This document shows, piece after piece, positions 30,234-39,899 of a DNA stretch of 64,000 bases. The DNA is taken from NCBI RefSeq assembly GCF_001441615.1, contig NZ_LAXJ01000007.1:1-64000 (forward strand), in the 5' to 3' direction. Each line of letters begins with the position of its first letter. The stretch's first letter is position 1. The notes beneath the pieces were generated by a model that did not search any database, was not told the origin of the DNA, and was given only the letters and a program-made list of their open reading frames with translations. The position numbers and the translations under genes are program-made. This DNA comes from Roseovarius atlanticus (lineage in GTDB: Bacteria > Pseudomonadota > Alphaproteobacteria > Rhodobacterales > Rhodobacteraceae).

Positions 30234-32678
30234 ATGACCCGCGACAGGCTCCCCATCGACGACGCCATCCCGGCGCTGCTCACCGCGCTGCGCGACACCG
30301 GCCGCGCCGTGCTGCAAGCGCCGCCCGGTGCCGGCAAGACCACCGTCGTGCCCCTTGAAATGCTGGCCGTCGGGCTCACCCAGGGCCGCATCGTCATGCT
30401 GGAGCCGCGCCGCCTCGCCGCCCGTGCCGCGGCCGAGCGCATGGCGTCCACGCTCGGCGAAAAGCCAGGCGAAACAGTAGGCTACCGCGTGCGCGGCGAC
30501 GCCAAGGTCTCCGAGGCGACCCGGATCGAGGTCGTCACCGAAGGCATCCTCACCCGCCGCATCCAGTCCGACCCGGAACTCACCGGCATCGGCGCGGTGA
30601 TCTTCGACGAATTCCACGAACGCTCCCTCAACGCCGATCTGGGCCTCGCCCTCTGCCTCGAAGTGGCCGGCGCCCTGCGCGACGACCTCATGCTGCTGGC
30701 CATGTCCGCCACGCTCGACGCCGCCCCGGTGGCCGAGCTGATGCAGGCCCCCATCGTCACGTCCCAAGGCCGCAGCTTCCCGGTCGAGACCCGCCACCTC
30801 GACACGCCAACGCCCAAGAAAACAAGGTGGGACGCGGCCCTTGCCGACCTCGTCGCCAAGGCCGTTTCCGAGACCACCGGCGGCGTGCTCGTCTTCCTGC
30901 CCGGCGAAGGCGAGATCCGCCGCACCGAGGCCCTGCTGAAAGACCGCCTGCCGCCCGACTGCCAGATCCGCCCCCTCTTCGGCGCGATGGACTTCGCCGC
31001 CCAGCGCGCCGCCATCGCGCCCGTGACCCAAGGCCGAAAGGTGGTCCTTGCCACCTCCATCGCCGAAACCTCGCTGACCATAGAGGGTATCCGCGTGGTG
31101 GTCGACGGCGGCAAGTCCCGCCGCGCCCGGTTCGACCCCGGCTCCGGCATGTCGCGGCTGGTGACCGAGCCCGTCACCCGCGCCGAGGCCACACAGCGCA
31201 CCGGCCGCGCGGGCCGCGTTGCGGAAGGCACCTGCTACCGGCTCTGGACCAAGGGCGAGGAAGGCGCCTTGCCCGCCTATCCCCCGGCAGAGATAGAGGC
31301 GACCGACCTTGCCGGCCTCGCCCTCGAACTCGCGCTCTGGGGCGCCACTCCGGACGACCTGCCCTTCCTGACCCCGCCCAACCCCGGCAGCTACGCCGAG
31401 GCGCAGGCGCTGCTACAGATGCTCGGCGCGCTCGATGGCTCGAACCATATCACCGAGCATGGCAAGACGCTGGCCAAGCTCCCCCTGCACCCGCGCCTCG
31501 CGCACATGCTGGGCACCGCCGGGCCGGACGCGGCCCTGCTCGCAGCCCTGCTTGCCGATCGCGATCCCCTGCCGCGTGGCGCACCCGTCGACCTCACCCT
31601 GCGCATGGCCGCCCTGCGCGACCCCAAGGGCCGCCACCCGCACCCCGCCAACCACGGCACGGTCATGCGCATCCGGGCCGAGGCCAAGCGCTTGGCCTCA
31701 CAGGCAAAATCGACACCGGGCAGCGGAATGTCCGACGCCGAATGCGCCGCCCTCGCCTACCCCGACCGGATTGGCCTGCGCCGCAAGGGCGACGCTCCAC
31801 GCTTCGTTCTGTCGGGCGGCAAGGGCGCGCTTTTACCCGACGAGGACCCTTTGGCCGGTCAACGCCTGCTGGTCGCCACCGACCTTGACGGCAACCCGCG
31901 CGAGGCCCGCATCCGGCAGGCAATCGCCCTGTCAGACTCCGAACTCCGCGCGCTTTTTACCGACCAGATCGCCTGGCACGACGTCTGCCACTGGGACCGC
32001 CGCGAGCGCCGCGTCGTCGCCCGCAAACAGGAACGCTTTGGCGCACTCATCCTCGACGACCGCATGTGGAAGGACGCCCCCGACGACGCCATCGCCCTTG
32101 CCATGCTGGACGGCATCCGCGACCTCGGCCTCAACTGGTCCGACCCCGCCCGCCGCTTCGCCGCCCGCGTGGCGCTCTTGCGCGAAGCGGGCGAGGACCT
32201 GCCCGACATGACCGACGCCGCCCTCCTCGAAGACCTCGAAACCTGGCTCCTGCCCTATATCACCGGCCTCAAGACCGCCGCCGACTGGAAACGCTTCGAC
32301 ATGCTGGACGCCCTGCGCGCGCGCCTGACCTATGACCAGATGCAACGCCTGGATGCCGCCGCCCCGGCGCATTTCACCACGCCGCTGGGGCGGCGCATTC
32401 CCATCGACTATTCCGGCGACCACCCGGAAATCTCTCTGCGCCTGCAGGAAATGTTCGGCCAGACCACCCACCCCACCGTGGGCCGCACGCCCCTGCGCGT
32501 CACGCTCCTGTCGCCCGCGGGCCGCCCGGTGCAGACCACGCTCGACATTCCCGGCTTTTGGGACAGTTCCTATGCCGACGTGCGCAAGGACATGCGCGGG
32601 CGGTATCCCAAGCATCCCTGGCCCGAAAACCCGCGCGAGGCCGACCCGACCTTGCGCGCCAAACGGCGCAAGTCCTGA
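30234..32678 (+). CDS. hrpB: ATP-dependent helicase HrpB (DEAH-type)
   Basis: A DEAH/RHA-type RNA helicase. Walker A APPGAGKT is at residues 29-36, motif II DEFH at 125-128, MSATLDAAP is motif III-like, ETSLTIEGIRVVVDGG is motif V-like, and ATQRTGRAGRVAEG is motif VI. The C-terminal HrpB-specific domain ends with GRYPKHPWPENP. Length 814 aa, typical. Start ATG 30234; the frame is open upstream inside the DUF3108 gene, which is an artefact. RNA target unknown in this group. Confidence 0.96.
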   Translation: MTRDRLPIDDAIPALLTALRDTGRAVLQAPPGAGKTTVVPLEMLAVGLTQGRIVMLEPRRLAARAAAERMASTLGEKPGETVGYRVRGDAKVSEATRIEVVTEGILTRRIQSDPELTGIGAVIFDEFHERSLNADLGLALCLEVAGALRDDLMLLAMSATLDAAPVAELMQAPIVTSQGRSFPVETRHLDTPTPKKTRWDAALADLVAKAVSETTGGVLVFLPGEGEIRRTEALLKDRLPPDCQIRPLFGAMDFAAQRAAIAPVTQGRKVVLATSIAETSLTIEGIRVVVDGGKSRRARFDPGSGMSRLVTEPVTRAEATQRTGRAGRVAEGTCYRLWTKGEEGALPAYPPAEIEATDLAGLALELALWGATPDDLPFLTPPNPGSYAEAQALLQMLGALDGSNHITEHGKTLAKLPLHPRLAHMLGTAGPDAALLAALLADRDPLPRGAPVDLTLRMAALRDPKGRHPHPANHGTVMRIRAEAKRLASQAKSTPGSGMSDAECAALAYPDRIGLRRKGDAPRFVLSGGKGALLPDEDPLAGQRLLVATDLDGNPREARIRQAIALSDSELRALFTDQIAWHDVCHWDRRERRVVARKQERFGALILDDRMWKDAPDDAIALAMLDGIRDLGLNWSDPARRFAARVALLREAGEDLPDMTDAALLEDLETWLLPYITGLKTAADWKRFDMLDALRARLTYDQMQRLDAAAPAHFTTPLGRRIPIDYSGDHPEISLRLQEMFGQTTHPTVGRTPLRVTLLSPAGRPVQTTLDIPGFWDSSYADVRKDMRGRYPKHPWPENPREADPTLRAKRRKS

Positions 32679-32696
32679 TCAATTCAGCTAAATTGA
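32679..32696. promoter_or_regulatory. Inverted repeat just after hrpB
   Basis: TCAATT - six bases - AATTGA forms an 18-bp dyad starting directly after the hrpB stop codon and ending 10 bp before the -35 box of the promoter at 32706. It may be an operator. It also overlaps the 3' end of hrpB transcripts. Confidence 0.45.
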
Positions 32697-32705
32697 ACGA
32701 AAAAT

Positions 32706-32733
32706 TTGATTTTTGGCGCAAGAAACGTATATA
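32706..32733 (+). promoter_or_regulatory. Predicted promoter of the Nudix gene
   Basis: TTGATT (32706-32711) and TATATA (32728-32733) with a 16-nt spacer, in the most AT-rich stretch of this area. The ATG at 32770 is 36 nt downstream. Confidence 0.55.
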
Positions 32734-32769
32734 CAATAGTGAAAAGACTTTTTTACGACGAGCAGCACA

Positions 32770-33231
32770 ATGACAAATACGATGAAGCGGGCCTGGGCCG
32801 AGTTCGTCCAGCCGATTTTACGCAGACCACCCGAATTGCAGGTGGCCGCCCTTTGTTACCGCGTCACCCCTACGGCGGAAAAGCAGGTCCTGCTGATCAC
32901 CAGCCGGGGCACGGGCCGCTGGATCGTGCCCAAAGGCTGGCCGATGGACGGCAAGAAAGCCGCTGAAGCCGCCCTGCAGGAAGCCTGGGAAGAGGCCGGC
33001 GTGACCGATTGCGCTACGATCGAGGGCCATGTCGGCAGCTATGCCTATGACAAGCATCTCGACGATGGCTACGACGCCCCGGTCGAGGTCGAGGTGTTCA
33101 AGGTCCGCGTCAAGCAGCTCGCCGACATCTACCCCGAACATGATCAGCGCACCCGCCGGTGGGTCAGCCCCGCCGATGCGGCGGAAATGGTACAGGAACC
33201 GGGCCTCAAGGCCATTTTGCTGGAAATGTAA
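32770..33231 (+). CDS. Nudix hydrolase (diphosphoinositol/diadenosine polyphosphate type)
   Basis: 153 aa. The Nudix box is GWPMDGKKAAEAALQEAWEE followed by AGV. It keeps the metal-binding EExxEE-type core (E in QEAWEE) but has K for the first E and Q for the usual R. The segment WIVPKGWP just before it is typical of the DIPP-like subgroup, which acts on diphosphoinositol polyphosphates or ApnA. The C-terminus ends WVSPADAAEMVQEPGLKAILLEM. Substrate unconfirmed. Confidence 0.85.
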   Translation: MTNTMKRAWAEFVQPILRRPPELQVAALCYRVTPTAEKQVLLITSRGTGRWIVPKGWPMDGKKAAEAALQEAWEEAGVTDCATIEGHVGSYAYDKHLDDGYDAPVEVEVFKVRVKQLADIYPEHDQRTRRWVSPADAAEMVQEPGLKAILLEM

Positions 33232-33242
33232 CGGTTTTATGA

Positions 33243-33268
33243 CAGCGCGGCATTGAACCGCCGCGCTG
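33243..33268 (+). terminator. Hairpin after the Nudix gene
   Basis: Stem CAGCGCGGC / GCCGCGCTG (9 bp) with an 8-nt loop, 11 nt after the stop codon. No T-run follows, so it may be a processing or protective structure instead of a true intrinsic terminator. Confidence 0.5.
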
Positions 33269-33311
33269 GACCGGCTAGCGCTCTGCCCCGAACCGGACCG
33301 GGAGGGGACCG

Positions 33312-34793
33312 TTGGCCGAGGACCCGCAGAACAACCAGTGGAAGACGCTCGACAAGGATCTCGGGCGCATCTCGCAGATCGAGTACGCGACGGCCTATGT
33401 CTCACGGCCGCTGATCTCGCTCGGCATCGCGCTGGCCTTCATGGTGCTCGCGGGCCTGGGCGCGGCGCTGGTCTTCGGCTCTTCGCCCAATACCGTCGTG
33501 GTGATCGCCGCGGCCATCTTCGGCGCCTACATGGCGCTCAATATCGGCGCCAACGATGTGGCCAACAACATGGGGCCGGCGGTGGGGGCCAACGCGCTCA
33601 CCATGGGCGGCGCCATCGTCATCGCCGCCATCTGCGAAAGCGCGGGCGCCCTGCTGGCCGGGGGCGACGTGGTGTCGACGATTTCCAAGGATATCATCGA
33701 CCCCGACGGCATTCAGGACGCACAGACCTTCATCTGGGCGATGATGGCCGCGCTGGTCTCGGCCGCGCTTTGGGTCAACCTGGCCACCAAGGTCGGCGCG
33801 CCGGTCTCGACCACCCATTCCGTCGTCGGTGGCGTCATGGGCGCGGGCATCGCCGCCGCGGGCCTTGCCACGGTGAACTGGCCCACCATGGGCGCCATCG
33901 CCGCCAGCTGGGTGATTTCGCCGGTACTGGGCGGCGTCATCGCTGCCGCCTTCCTCGCCCTGATCAAGACCCGCATCGCCTACCGCGACGACAAGATCGC
34001 CGCCGCCCGCCGCTGGGTGCCGATCCTGGTGGGCCTCATGGCCGGCACCTTCGCCACCTACCTTGCGATGAAGGGCCTCACACGTATCGTCAAGATCGAC
34101 ATCGGTACGGCGCTCCTGATCGGCGCGGCGACCGGCGTAGCGATCTACGCCCTGACCATTCCCCTGATCCGGCGCCAATCGCAGGGCCTGGAAAACCGCC
34201 GCCGCTCGCTCAAGGCGCTGTTCGGCCTGCCGCTCATCATCTCGGCGGCGCTCCTGTCCTTCGCCCACGGCGCGAATGACGTCGCCAATGCAGTTGGACC
34301 CTTGGCCGCCATCGTCTACGCGTCCGAGGCGGGCGGTTTCGCCGGCGAGGTGGCGATCCCGATCTGGGTCATGATCATCGGCGCCTTCGGCATCTCCTTC
34401 GGCCTGTTCCTCTTTGGCCCCAAGCTCATCCGCATGGTCGGCAGCCAGATCACCAAGCTCGACCCGATGCGCGCCTATTGCGTCGCCCTGTCGGCGGCGA
34501 TCACCGTCATCGTGGCCAGCTGGCTGGGCCTGCCCGTCAGTTCCACGCATATCGCGGTGGGCGGGGTCTTCGGCGTCGGTTTCTTCCGCGAATGGTACAT
34601 GGAACGCCGCCTTCAGAAAGGCCTGACCACCGGTGGCACCGGCAAGCGCCTCGCCCCCGAGGAACGCCGGCGCCGCAAGCTGGTCCGGCGCAGCCATTTC
34701 ATGACCATCGTCGCCGCCTGGGTCATCACGGTGCCCGCCGCGGCGCTGATGTCGGCACTCATCTTCTTCGCGCTCGACAGCCTGACCGGCTAA
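33312..34793 (+). CDS. Inorganic phosphate transporter, Pit family
   Basis: A membrane symporter for (metal-)phosphate. Two copies of the PHO4 signature are present: NIGANDVANNMGPAVGANALT near residues 76-96 and AHGANDVANAVGPLAAIV in the C-terminal half. Also conserved are APVSTTHSVVGGVMGAG and LPVSSTHIAVGGVFGVGF. Length 493 aa. The start codon is TTG at 33312 with GGAGGGG upstream. A central hydrophilic loop (RRQSQGLENRRRSLKA) separates the halves. Confidence 0.95.
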   Translation: MAEDPQNNQWKTLDKDLGRISQIEYATAYVSRPLISLGIALAFMVLAGLGAALVFGSSPNTVVVIAAAIFGAYMALNIGANDVANNMGPAVGANALTMGGAIVIAAICESAGALLAGGDVVSTISKDIIDPDGIQDAQTFIWAMMAALVSAALWVNLATKVGAPVSTTHSVVGGVMGAGIAAAGLATVNWPTMGAIAASWVISPVLGGVIAAAFLALIKTRIAYRDDKIAAARRWVPILVGLMAGTFATYLAMKGLTRIVKIDIGTALLIGAATGVAIYALTIPLIRRQSQGLENRRRSLKALFGLPLIISAALLSFAHGANDVANAVGPLAAIVYASEAGGFAGEVAIPIWVMIIGAFGISFGLFLFGPKLIRMVGSQITKLDPMRAYCVALSAAITVIVASWLGLPVSSTHIAVGGVFGVGFFREWYMERRLQKGLTTGGTGKRLAPEERRRRKLVRRSHFMTIVAAWVITVPAAALMSALIFFALDSLTG

Positions 34794-34877
34794 TCCTCAG
34801 CCACGCCGCCCGCGCCGGTCTTGCAAGGGGCCTCGACCGTGCCATCGCCCGAGACGCTTGCCGTTCGGGCGCAAGGC

Positions 34878-36284
34878 TCAGTCCCACCACGGCCCGTGAA
34901 ACTTGCCTTCCTGCCCCAACCGGGCGAAGCCGTGATAGCCGAAGAAATCCCGCTGTGCCTGGATGATGTTGGCGGTGCCATAGCCCTGGCGCATACTGTC
35001 GTACCATTGCAGCGCCGCAGACAGCGCCGGTATCGCGTGGCCACCCACCACGGCCTCCGCCACCACCTTGCGCAGCGCCGGCACCGTGCGTTTCAGGATC
35101 TCCGCGAAGCGCGGCGACAGGAACAACTGCCCGTGCGGCAGATCCTCGCGGAACGCCGCCGCGATATCGTCCAGCAACACCGACCGAATAATGCATCCGG
35201 CGCGCCAGACCTCGGCGATCCGCGCATGGTCCAGCTGCCACTCATACTCCTGCGATGCCGCCTCCAGCACGCGAAACCCCTGCGCATAGCACAGAACCCG
35301 CGCCGCCATGAAAGCCTCCTTCAGGATGTCCTCGTCGAGCGACAGCAGGCCGCGCTCTCCGCCCAGCAAGTCCTGCGCCTTGATGCGCGTGTCCTTCTCC
35401 GACGACCACGCGCGCGCGCCCACCGCTGCCTCGATCATGGTCGCGGCCTGGCCCATGCGCACGGCCCCTACCACCGTCCAGCGCCCGGTGCCTTTCTGCC
35501 CCGCCGCGTCCAGGATCACGTCCACCACCGGGTGCCCCGTCGCCGGGTCGGTATAGGCCAAAAGCTCGCCGGTGATCTCCACCAGGTAGGATTTCAGCGG
35601 CCCTTCGTTCCAGCTTGAAAACAGCGCCCCGATCTGCGCCGGCGACCAGACGCAGCCGTAATGCAGCAGGCCATAGATCTCGGCGATCACCTGCATGTCG
35701 GCATATTCGATACCGTTATGCACGGTCTTGACGAAATGCCCCGCCCCGTCGGGGCCAAGGTGATCGACGCAAGGGTCATCCTCGTACCGCGCCGCAATCG
35801 CCCGCAGCACGTCGCGCAGCTGCTCCCAGCTGTGCGCACTGCCGCCCACCATCATCGACGGCCCGTGCCGCGCACCCTGTTCGCCGCCCGACACACCCAT
35901 GCCGACGAAATGCAGGCCCTTCTCGGCCAGCGCCTGCGCGCGCCGCCGGGTGTCGTGGAAATCGGCATTCCCGCCGTCGATGATCGTGTCGCCCTCGTCC
36001 AACAGGGGGGCCACTTCCTCGATCATCGCGTCCATCGGTTCGCCTGACGGGATCATGAACAGCATCACCCGTGGCGTCTTCAGCCCGGCCACGAAATCCT
36101 GCAAGCTTTCATGCGGATGCAACTGCGCGGCCAGCGGCCCCGCCTCGTCCACGAAATCCCCGATCCAGTCGGTTTCGCGGTTCGTCACCGCCACCGCAAA
36201 GCCTTTCTCGGCCATGTTCAGCGCCAAGGCGCTGCCCATCGTGCCCAACCCGTAAACGCCGATCTGTGCCTTGCCCCGTGCCAT
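34878..36284 (-). CDS. gnd: 6-phosphogluconate dehydrogenase, decarboxylating
   Basis: Oxidises 6-phosphogluconate to ribulose-5-phosphate in the pentose phosphate pathway. NADP-binding motif GVYGLGTMGSALALNMA near the N-terminus, catalytic segments IIDGGNADFHDT and GMGVSGGEQGARHGPSMM, then GHFVKTVHNGIEYADMQ and the C-terminal GTANIIQAQRDFFGYHGF. Length 468 aa. Start ATG 36284 with AGAGGAAG upstream; the extension to 36428 is rejected as low quality. Confidence 0.97.
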   Translation of the reverse strand: MARGKAQIGVYGLGTMGSALALNMAEKGFAVAVTNRETDWIGDFVDEAGPLAAQLHPHESLQDFVAGLKTPRVMLFMIPSGEPMDAMIEEVAPLLDEGDTIIDGGNADFHDTRRRAQALAEKGLHFVGMGVSGGEQGARHGPSMMVGGSAHSWEQLRDVLRAIAARYEDDPCVDHLGPDGAGHFVKTVHNGIEYADMQVIAEIYGLLHYGCVWSPAQIGALFSSWNEGPLKSYLVEITGELLAYTDPATGHPVVDVILDAAGQKGTGRWTVVGAVRMGQAATMIEAAVGARAWSSEKDTRIKAQDLLGGERGLLSLDEDILKEAFMAARVLCYAQGFRVLEAASQEYEWQLDHARIAEVWRAGCIIRSVLLDDIAAAFREDLPHGQLFLSPRFAEILKRTVPALRKVVAEAVVGGHAIPALSAALQWYDSMRQGYGTANIIQAQRDFFGYHGFARLGQEGKFHGPWWD

Positions 36285-36536
36285 GCGGTCTTCCTCTCTG
36301 GGCGCCGTCCGTAATTTAAGCCTAGACCGCTGCGCGCCCGATGCCAAGGAACGCGCACCACCGTTGCGGCCTTTCGCGCGCACCGCCGCTTTTCTTCGCA
36401 GACGCGTCCTGTCCCAAGGCAACCGCAAGCCTGGACGATGGCGTCACACCTGCCACCCGCCCGCCCCGAGGAGGCGCCCGCAAGGGCAACGACGAGACAA
36501 ACCTGCGCGCGGGAACCGCGCTCCCTCGGACCGGCG
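36285..36536. other. Intergenic region between gnd and argF
   Basis: 252 nt on the minus strand upstream of gnd and downstream of argF. I see no coding potential, hairpin terminator or clear promoter consensus. It is high-GC throughout, so a gnd promoter must lie here or further up in argF. Confidence 0.5.
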
Positions 36537-37463
36537 TCAGACGCCCAGGCACCAGCGCATGATCGCCTTTTGGGCGTGCAGCCGGTTCTCGGCCTCGTCA
36601 AAAACCACCGAGTGCGGCCCGTCCATCACCGGGCTCGTCACCTCTTCCTCGCGATGTGCGGGCAGGCAATGCATGAACAGCGCGTCATCCTTGGCGTGCT
36701 TCATCAATTCCGCATTCACCTGGTAGGGGCGCAGCATGTTGTGGCGCCGCTCCTTGCTCGACTGGCTGTCATGCATACTGACCCAGGTGTCGGTCACCAC
36801 AAGGTCCGCGCCCTCCACCGCCTTGAATGCGTCGCGCTCGATGGTGATCGTGCTGCCCGCCTTGCGCGCCAGCCCCACGAACTCGTCCTCTGGGTCCAGC
36901 TGCGCCGGGCCGGTAAAGGTCATGTCGAACCCGAACTGCCCCGCCGCGTGCAGGAACGACGAACACACGTTATTGCCGTCCCCGGCCCAGACCACCTTCT
37001 TGCCCCGGATCGGCCCGCGATGCTCTTCATAGGTCATCACGTCGGCCATGATCTGGCAGGGATGCGTGCGGTCGGTCAGCCCGTTGATCACCGGCACGTC
37101 GGCATATTCGGCCATCTCCTGCAGCACGCTTTCATCGAAGGTCCGGATCATGATCAGGTCCACGTAGCGGCTCATCACACGTGCGGTATCGGCAATGGTC
37201 TCGCCATGCCCCAGCTGCATGTCCGCGCCCGACAGCACCATCGTCTCGCCACCCATCTGGCGCACGCCCACGTCAAAGCTAGTGCGCGTCCGCGTCGACG
37301 GCTTCTCGAAGATCAGCGCGACCATCCGGCCCGCCAGCGGCTGTTCGTCATCGGCCGCGCCGCGCGGACGGCCCTCGCGCGCGGTCTTCATGTGCCGCGC
37401 CCCGTCGATGATGTCGCGCAATTCGCCCGCGTCGGTCGTGTGAATGTCCAGAAAATGCTGCAT
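36537..37463 (-). CDS. argF: Ornithine carbamoyltransferase
   Basis: Joins ornithine and carbamoyl phosphate into citrulline in arginine biosynthesis. Carbamoyl-phosphate loop [13 protein letters not shown], ornithine and catalytic motifs [12 protein letters not shown] and [16 protein letters not shown] are present. Length 308 aa. The start ATG 37463 has GAGGAG 7 nt upstream; the in-frame codon at 37478 would extend it. Only 11 nt separate it from argD's stop, so the two form an operon. Confidence 0.97.
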   Translation of the reverse strand: MQHFLDIHTTDAGELRDIIDGARHMKTAREGRPRGAADDEQPLAGRMVALIFEKPSTRTRTSFDVGVRQMGGETMVLSGADMQLGHGETIADTARVMSRYVDLIMIRTFDESVLQEMAEYADVPVINGLTDRTHPCQIMADVMTYEEHRGPIRGKKVVWAGDGNNVCSSFLHAAGQFGFDMTFTGPAQLDPEDEFVGLARKAGSTITIERDAFKAVEGADLVVTDTWVSMHDSQSSKERRHNMLRPYQVNAELMKHAKDDALFMHCLPAHREEEVTSPVMDGPHSVVFDEAENRLHAQKAIMRWCLGV

Positions 37464-37474
37464 CGTCCCGCTCC

Positions 37475-38662
37475 TCACGCCTCGGCCAGCGCCGTCTTCA
37501 CCGCGGTCGCGGCCTTGTCCAGCCGCGCCACGGCCTCGCCGATCTCGTCGTCCGAGATGATCAGCGGCGGCAACAGGCGCACCACGTTCTCGGCGGCCGG
37601 CACCACGGTCACTTCCGCGTCATAGCCTGCGGCCACCACGTCGGTATTGGTCGCCACGCATTCCAGCCCAAGCATCAGGCCCGATCCGCGCACGCCCTTG
37701 AAGACCTCGGGATGCGCCGCCACCAGCCCTTCTAGCTTCTGCCGAAAGAGCCCCGCCTTGCGGTTCACCTCGTGCAGGAAACCTGCGTCGGCCACGATAT
37801 CCATCACCGCGCACCCCACCGCACAGCCCAGCGGGTTGCCGCCATAGGTCGAGCCATGCGTGCCCGCCGTCATACCGCGCGCCGCCTCTTCAGTGGCCAG
37901 CACCGCGCCCAACGGAAAGCCCCCGCCGATGCCCTTCGCGACCATCATGATATCCGGCGTGGCCCCCGACCACTCATGCGCAAAGAGCTTGCCGGTCCGG
38001 CCCATCCCGCACTGCACCTCGTCGAAAATCAGCAGAATGCCCTTCTCGTCACAAAGATCGCGCAGCCCTTTCAGGCATTGATCCGGAACCGGCTTGATCC
38101 CGCCTTCGCCCAGTACCGGCTCCAGCAGGATCGCCGCGGTGTTCTCGTCAATCGCGGCGTGCAGCGCATCGTGATCGCCGAACGGCACATGCTTGAATCC
38201 CGGCAACAGCGGCCCGAACCCCTTGGTCATCTTCTCCGACCCGGCGGCGGCAATTCCTGCGCTCGACCGGCCGTGAAACGACCCTTGGAAGGCGATGATA
38301 TCGGTCCGCTCCGGCTGGCCCTTGTCATGGAAATACTTGCGGCACATCTTCACCGCCAGCTCGCAGGCCTCGGTGCCCGAATTGCAGAAGAACGCCGTGT
38401 CCGCAAAGGTCTCGGCCACCAGCTTGTCGGCCAGCTCCTGCTGCTTGGGGATCTGGTAGAGGTTCGAGGTATGCCAAAGCGCCCCCGCCTGCTCGGTCAG
38501 GGCCGCCACCAGCGCCGGGTGCGCGTGGCCCAGCGCGTTCACCGCGATGCCCGCACCAAGGTCCAGGAAACGTCGACCATCCGCCTCGATCAGCCAGGCG
38601 CCCTCGCCTTTGACAAAGCTGAGCGGTGCACGGTTATAGGTCGGCAGAACGGAGGGGATCAT
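37475..38662 (-). CDS. argD: Acetylornithine aminotransferase
   Basis: PLP enzyme that makes N-acetylornithine and, in many bacteria, also acts in lysine synthesis. Conserved are [16 protein letters not shown], the [12 protein letters not shown] segment, the Schiff-base lysine in [15 protein letters not shown], and [16 protein letters not shown]. Length 395 aa. Start ATG 38662 follows GAGGA; a TTG at 38677 is in frame but less likely. First gene of argD-argF. Confidence 0.97.
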   Translation of the reverse strand: MIPSVLPTYNRAPLSFVKGEGAWLIEADGRRFLDLGAGIAVNALGHAHPALVAALTEQAGALWHTSNLYQIPKQQELADKLVAETFADTAFFCNSGTEACELAVKMCRKYFHDKGQPERTDIIAFQGSFHGRSSAGIAAAGSEKMTKGFGPLLPGFKHVPFGDHDALHAAIDENTAAILLEPVLGEGGIKPVPDQCLKGLRDLCDEKGILLIFDEVQCGMGRTGKLFAHEWSGATPDIMMVAKGIGGGFPLGAVLATEEAARGMTAGTHGSTYGGNPLGCAVGCAVMDIVADAGFLHEVNRKAGLFRQKLEGLVAAHPEVFKGVRGSGLMLGLECVATNTDVVAAGYDAEVTVVPAAENVVRLLPPLIISDDEIGEAVARLDKAATAVKTALAEA

Positions 38663-38931
38663 CTGGGGTATCCTCAAACATGGAAGCCCTTTGAGTGCCG
38701 TATGGCTGGGCGTTCGTCAATGGTGGAAAGGGTCTGGTGCGCTCCGGCACCGGGGGATCGAACAGGCGAACGGGACGTCAGGCGCAGGTGCGGCGGCGTC
38801 GGCTCATGGCATATGTACGGCGTTCGATCATGCGCGGTCTCATAGCCGGTTCCACGCCCCGCGCAAAGCCTTTTCTGCCCGCCGCGACATGGCGCTTGAG
38901 TTTCCCCCGCCCGCCTGCCACTTGACGGGCC
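38663..38931. other. Divergent intergenic region argD / DMT transporter
   Basis: 269 nt, GC-rich. It should hold the promoter of argD and of the transporter, but I see no strong consensus. A CACCA-like end and a T-loop-like GTTCGATCC occur on the minus strand near 38736-38766, but no tRNA fold can be built around them. No gene supported. Confidence 0.5.
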
Positions 38932-39837
38932 ATGACACCGCCCGCCCAGAACCCCGGCGCCGCCGCGCTTTTGACCCTTGCCGCCGCCGCCTTCATCGCC
39001 GGCTGCACGCTTCTGGCCAAGGCGCTCGGCACCGACGCGCTCGGCCCCGCGCTGCACCCGTTGCAGATCAGCCAGGGCAGGTTCGTCTTCGCGCTCGTCG
39101 CCATAGGCTCCTTCGCCGCCGGCACGCGGTTCCGCCTCGTGCGCCCGGCGCTGCCGCTGCACTTTCTGCGCTCTGGCCTGGGCTGGGGCGGCGTCACGCT
39201 GATGTTCGCCGCCGCGGCCTTCATCCCCTTGTCCGACGCCACCGCGATCAGCTTCCTGAACCCGGTTTTCGGCATGGTGCTGGCGGTCGTGATCCTGGGC
39301 GAGCGTGTCGGCCCCGTCCGCTGGACCGCCGCCGCCATCGCCCTTCTGGGCGCGCTCATCCTCACCCGCCCCGGCGGCGGCACCATCGCGCCCGGCGCGC
39401 TCCTTGCCCTGGCCGCCGCCGCCTGCCTCGGGGGCGAGCTTATCGCGATCAAGTTCCTCTCCGGCCGCGAACGCCCGCTGCAAATCCTGCTGATCAACAA
39501 CCTCTTCGGCTGCCTTATCGCCAGTGCGGCGGCCTATTTCGTCTGGACCGCGCCCACCCCGGCGCAATGGGCCGCGCTCGCGGGGATCGGCCTCTTGATG
39601 GCCACCGCGCAAACCTGTTTCGTCAATGCGATGGCCCGCGCCGATGCCAGTTTCGTGGCCCCATTCTTCTATGCCACGCTGGTCTTCGCCGCGCTCTACG
39701 ATGCCGCCGTGTTTTCGGTCCTGCCCGACGCGATATCCATCCTCGGCGCGCTCACGGTCCTCTCGGGTGCCGCGCTTCTGGCCTGGCGCGAGGCGCGACT
39801 CAAATCGCCAACCGTGCCACCCGCGCGCCCGCTCTGA
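38932..39837 (+). CDS. DMT superfamily (EamA) transporter, 301 aa
   Basis: About 10 TM helices in two EamA repeats, for example LTLAAAAFIAGCTLLAKAL, LGWGGVTLMFAAAAFIPLSDATAISFLNP (with the repeat end typical of EamA), and QTCFVNAMARADASFVAPFFYATLVFAAL in the second half. Such proteins export metabolites; RhaT and YdcZ relatives are common. Substrate unknown. Ends 62 nt before the PLP lyase gene. A second DMT gene lies at 42565. Confidence 0.88.
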   Translation: MTPPAQNPGAAALLTLAAAAFIAGCTLLAKALGTDALGPALHPLQISQGRFVFALVAIGSFAAGTRFRLVRPALPLHFLRSGLGWGGVTLMFAAAAFIPLSDATAISFLNPVFGMVLAVVILGERVGPVRWTAAAIALLGALILTRPGGGTIAPGALLALAAAACLGGELIAIKFLSGRERPLQILLINNLFGCLIASAAAYFVWTAPTPAQWAALAGIGLLMATAQTCFVNAMARADASFVAPFFYATLVFAALYDAAVFSVLPDAISILGALTVLSGAALLAWREARLKSPTVPPARPL

Positions 39838-39899
39838 CCCGGCTTGCCATCGCGGACCAAATGCCTACGGTTTGCGCCAACGCTGAAAGGAATTGCCCC

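Noticed and set aside
34790..34877. Open, coding-like stretch on the - strand after the gnd stop
   Set aside because: gnd already ends at its natural C-terminus (HGPWWD), and this part has no start codon of its own. Good codon pattern here is probably chance in high-GC DNA.
38736..38766. tRNA-like 3' end (GTTCGATCC ... CACCA) on the minus strand
   Set aside because: The T-stem does not pair and no acceptor, D or anticodon arm can be built around it. Treated as chance similarity.
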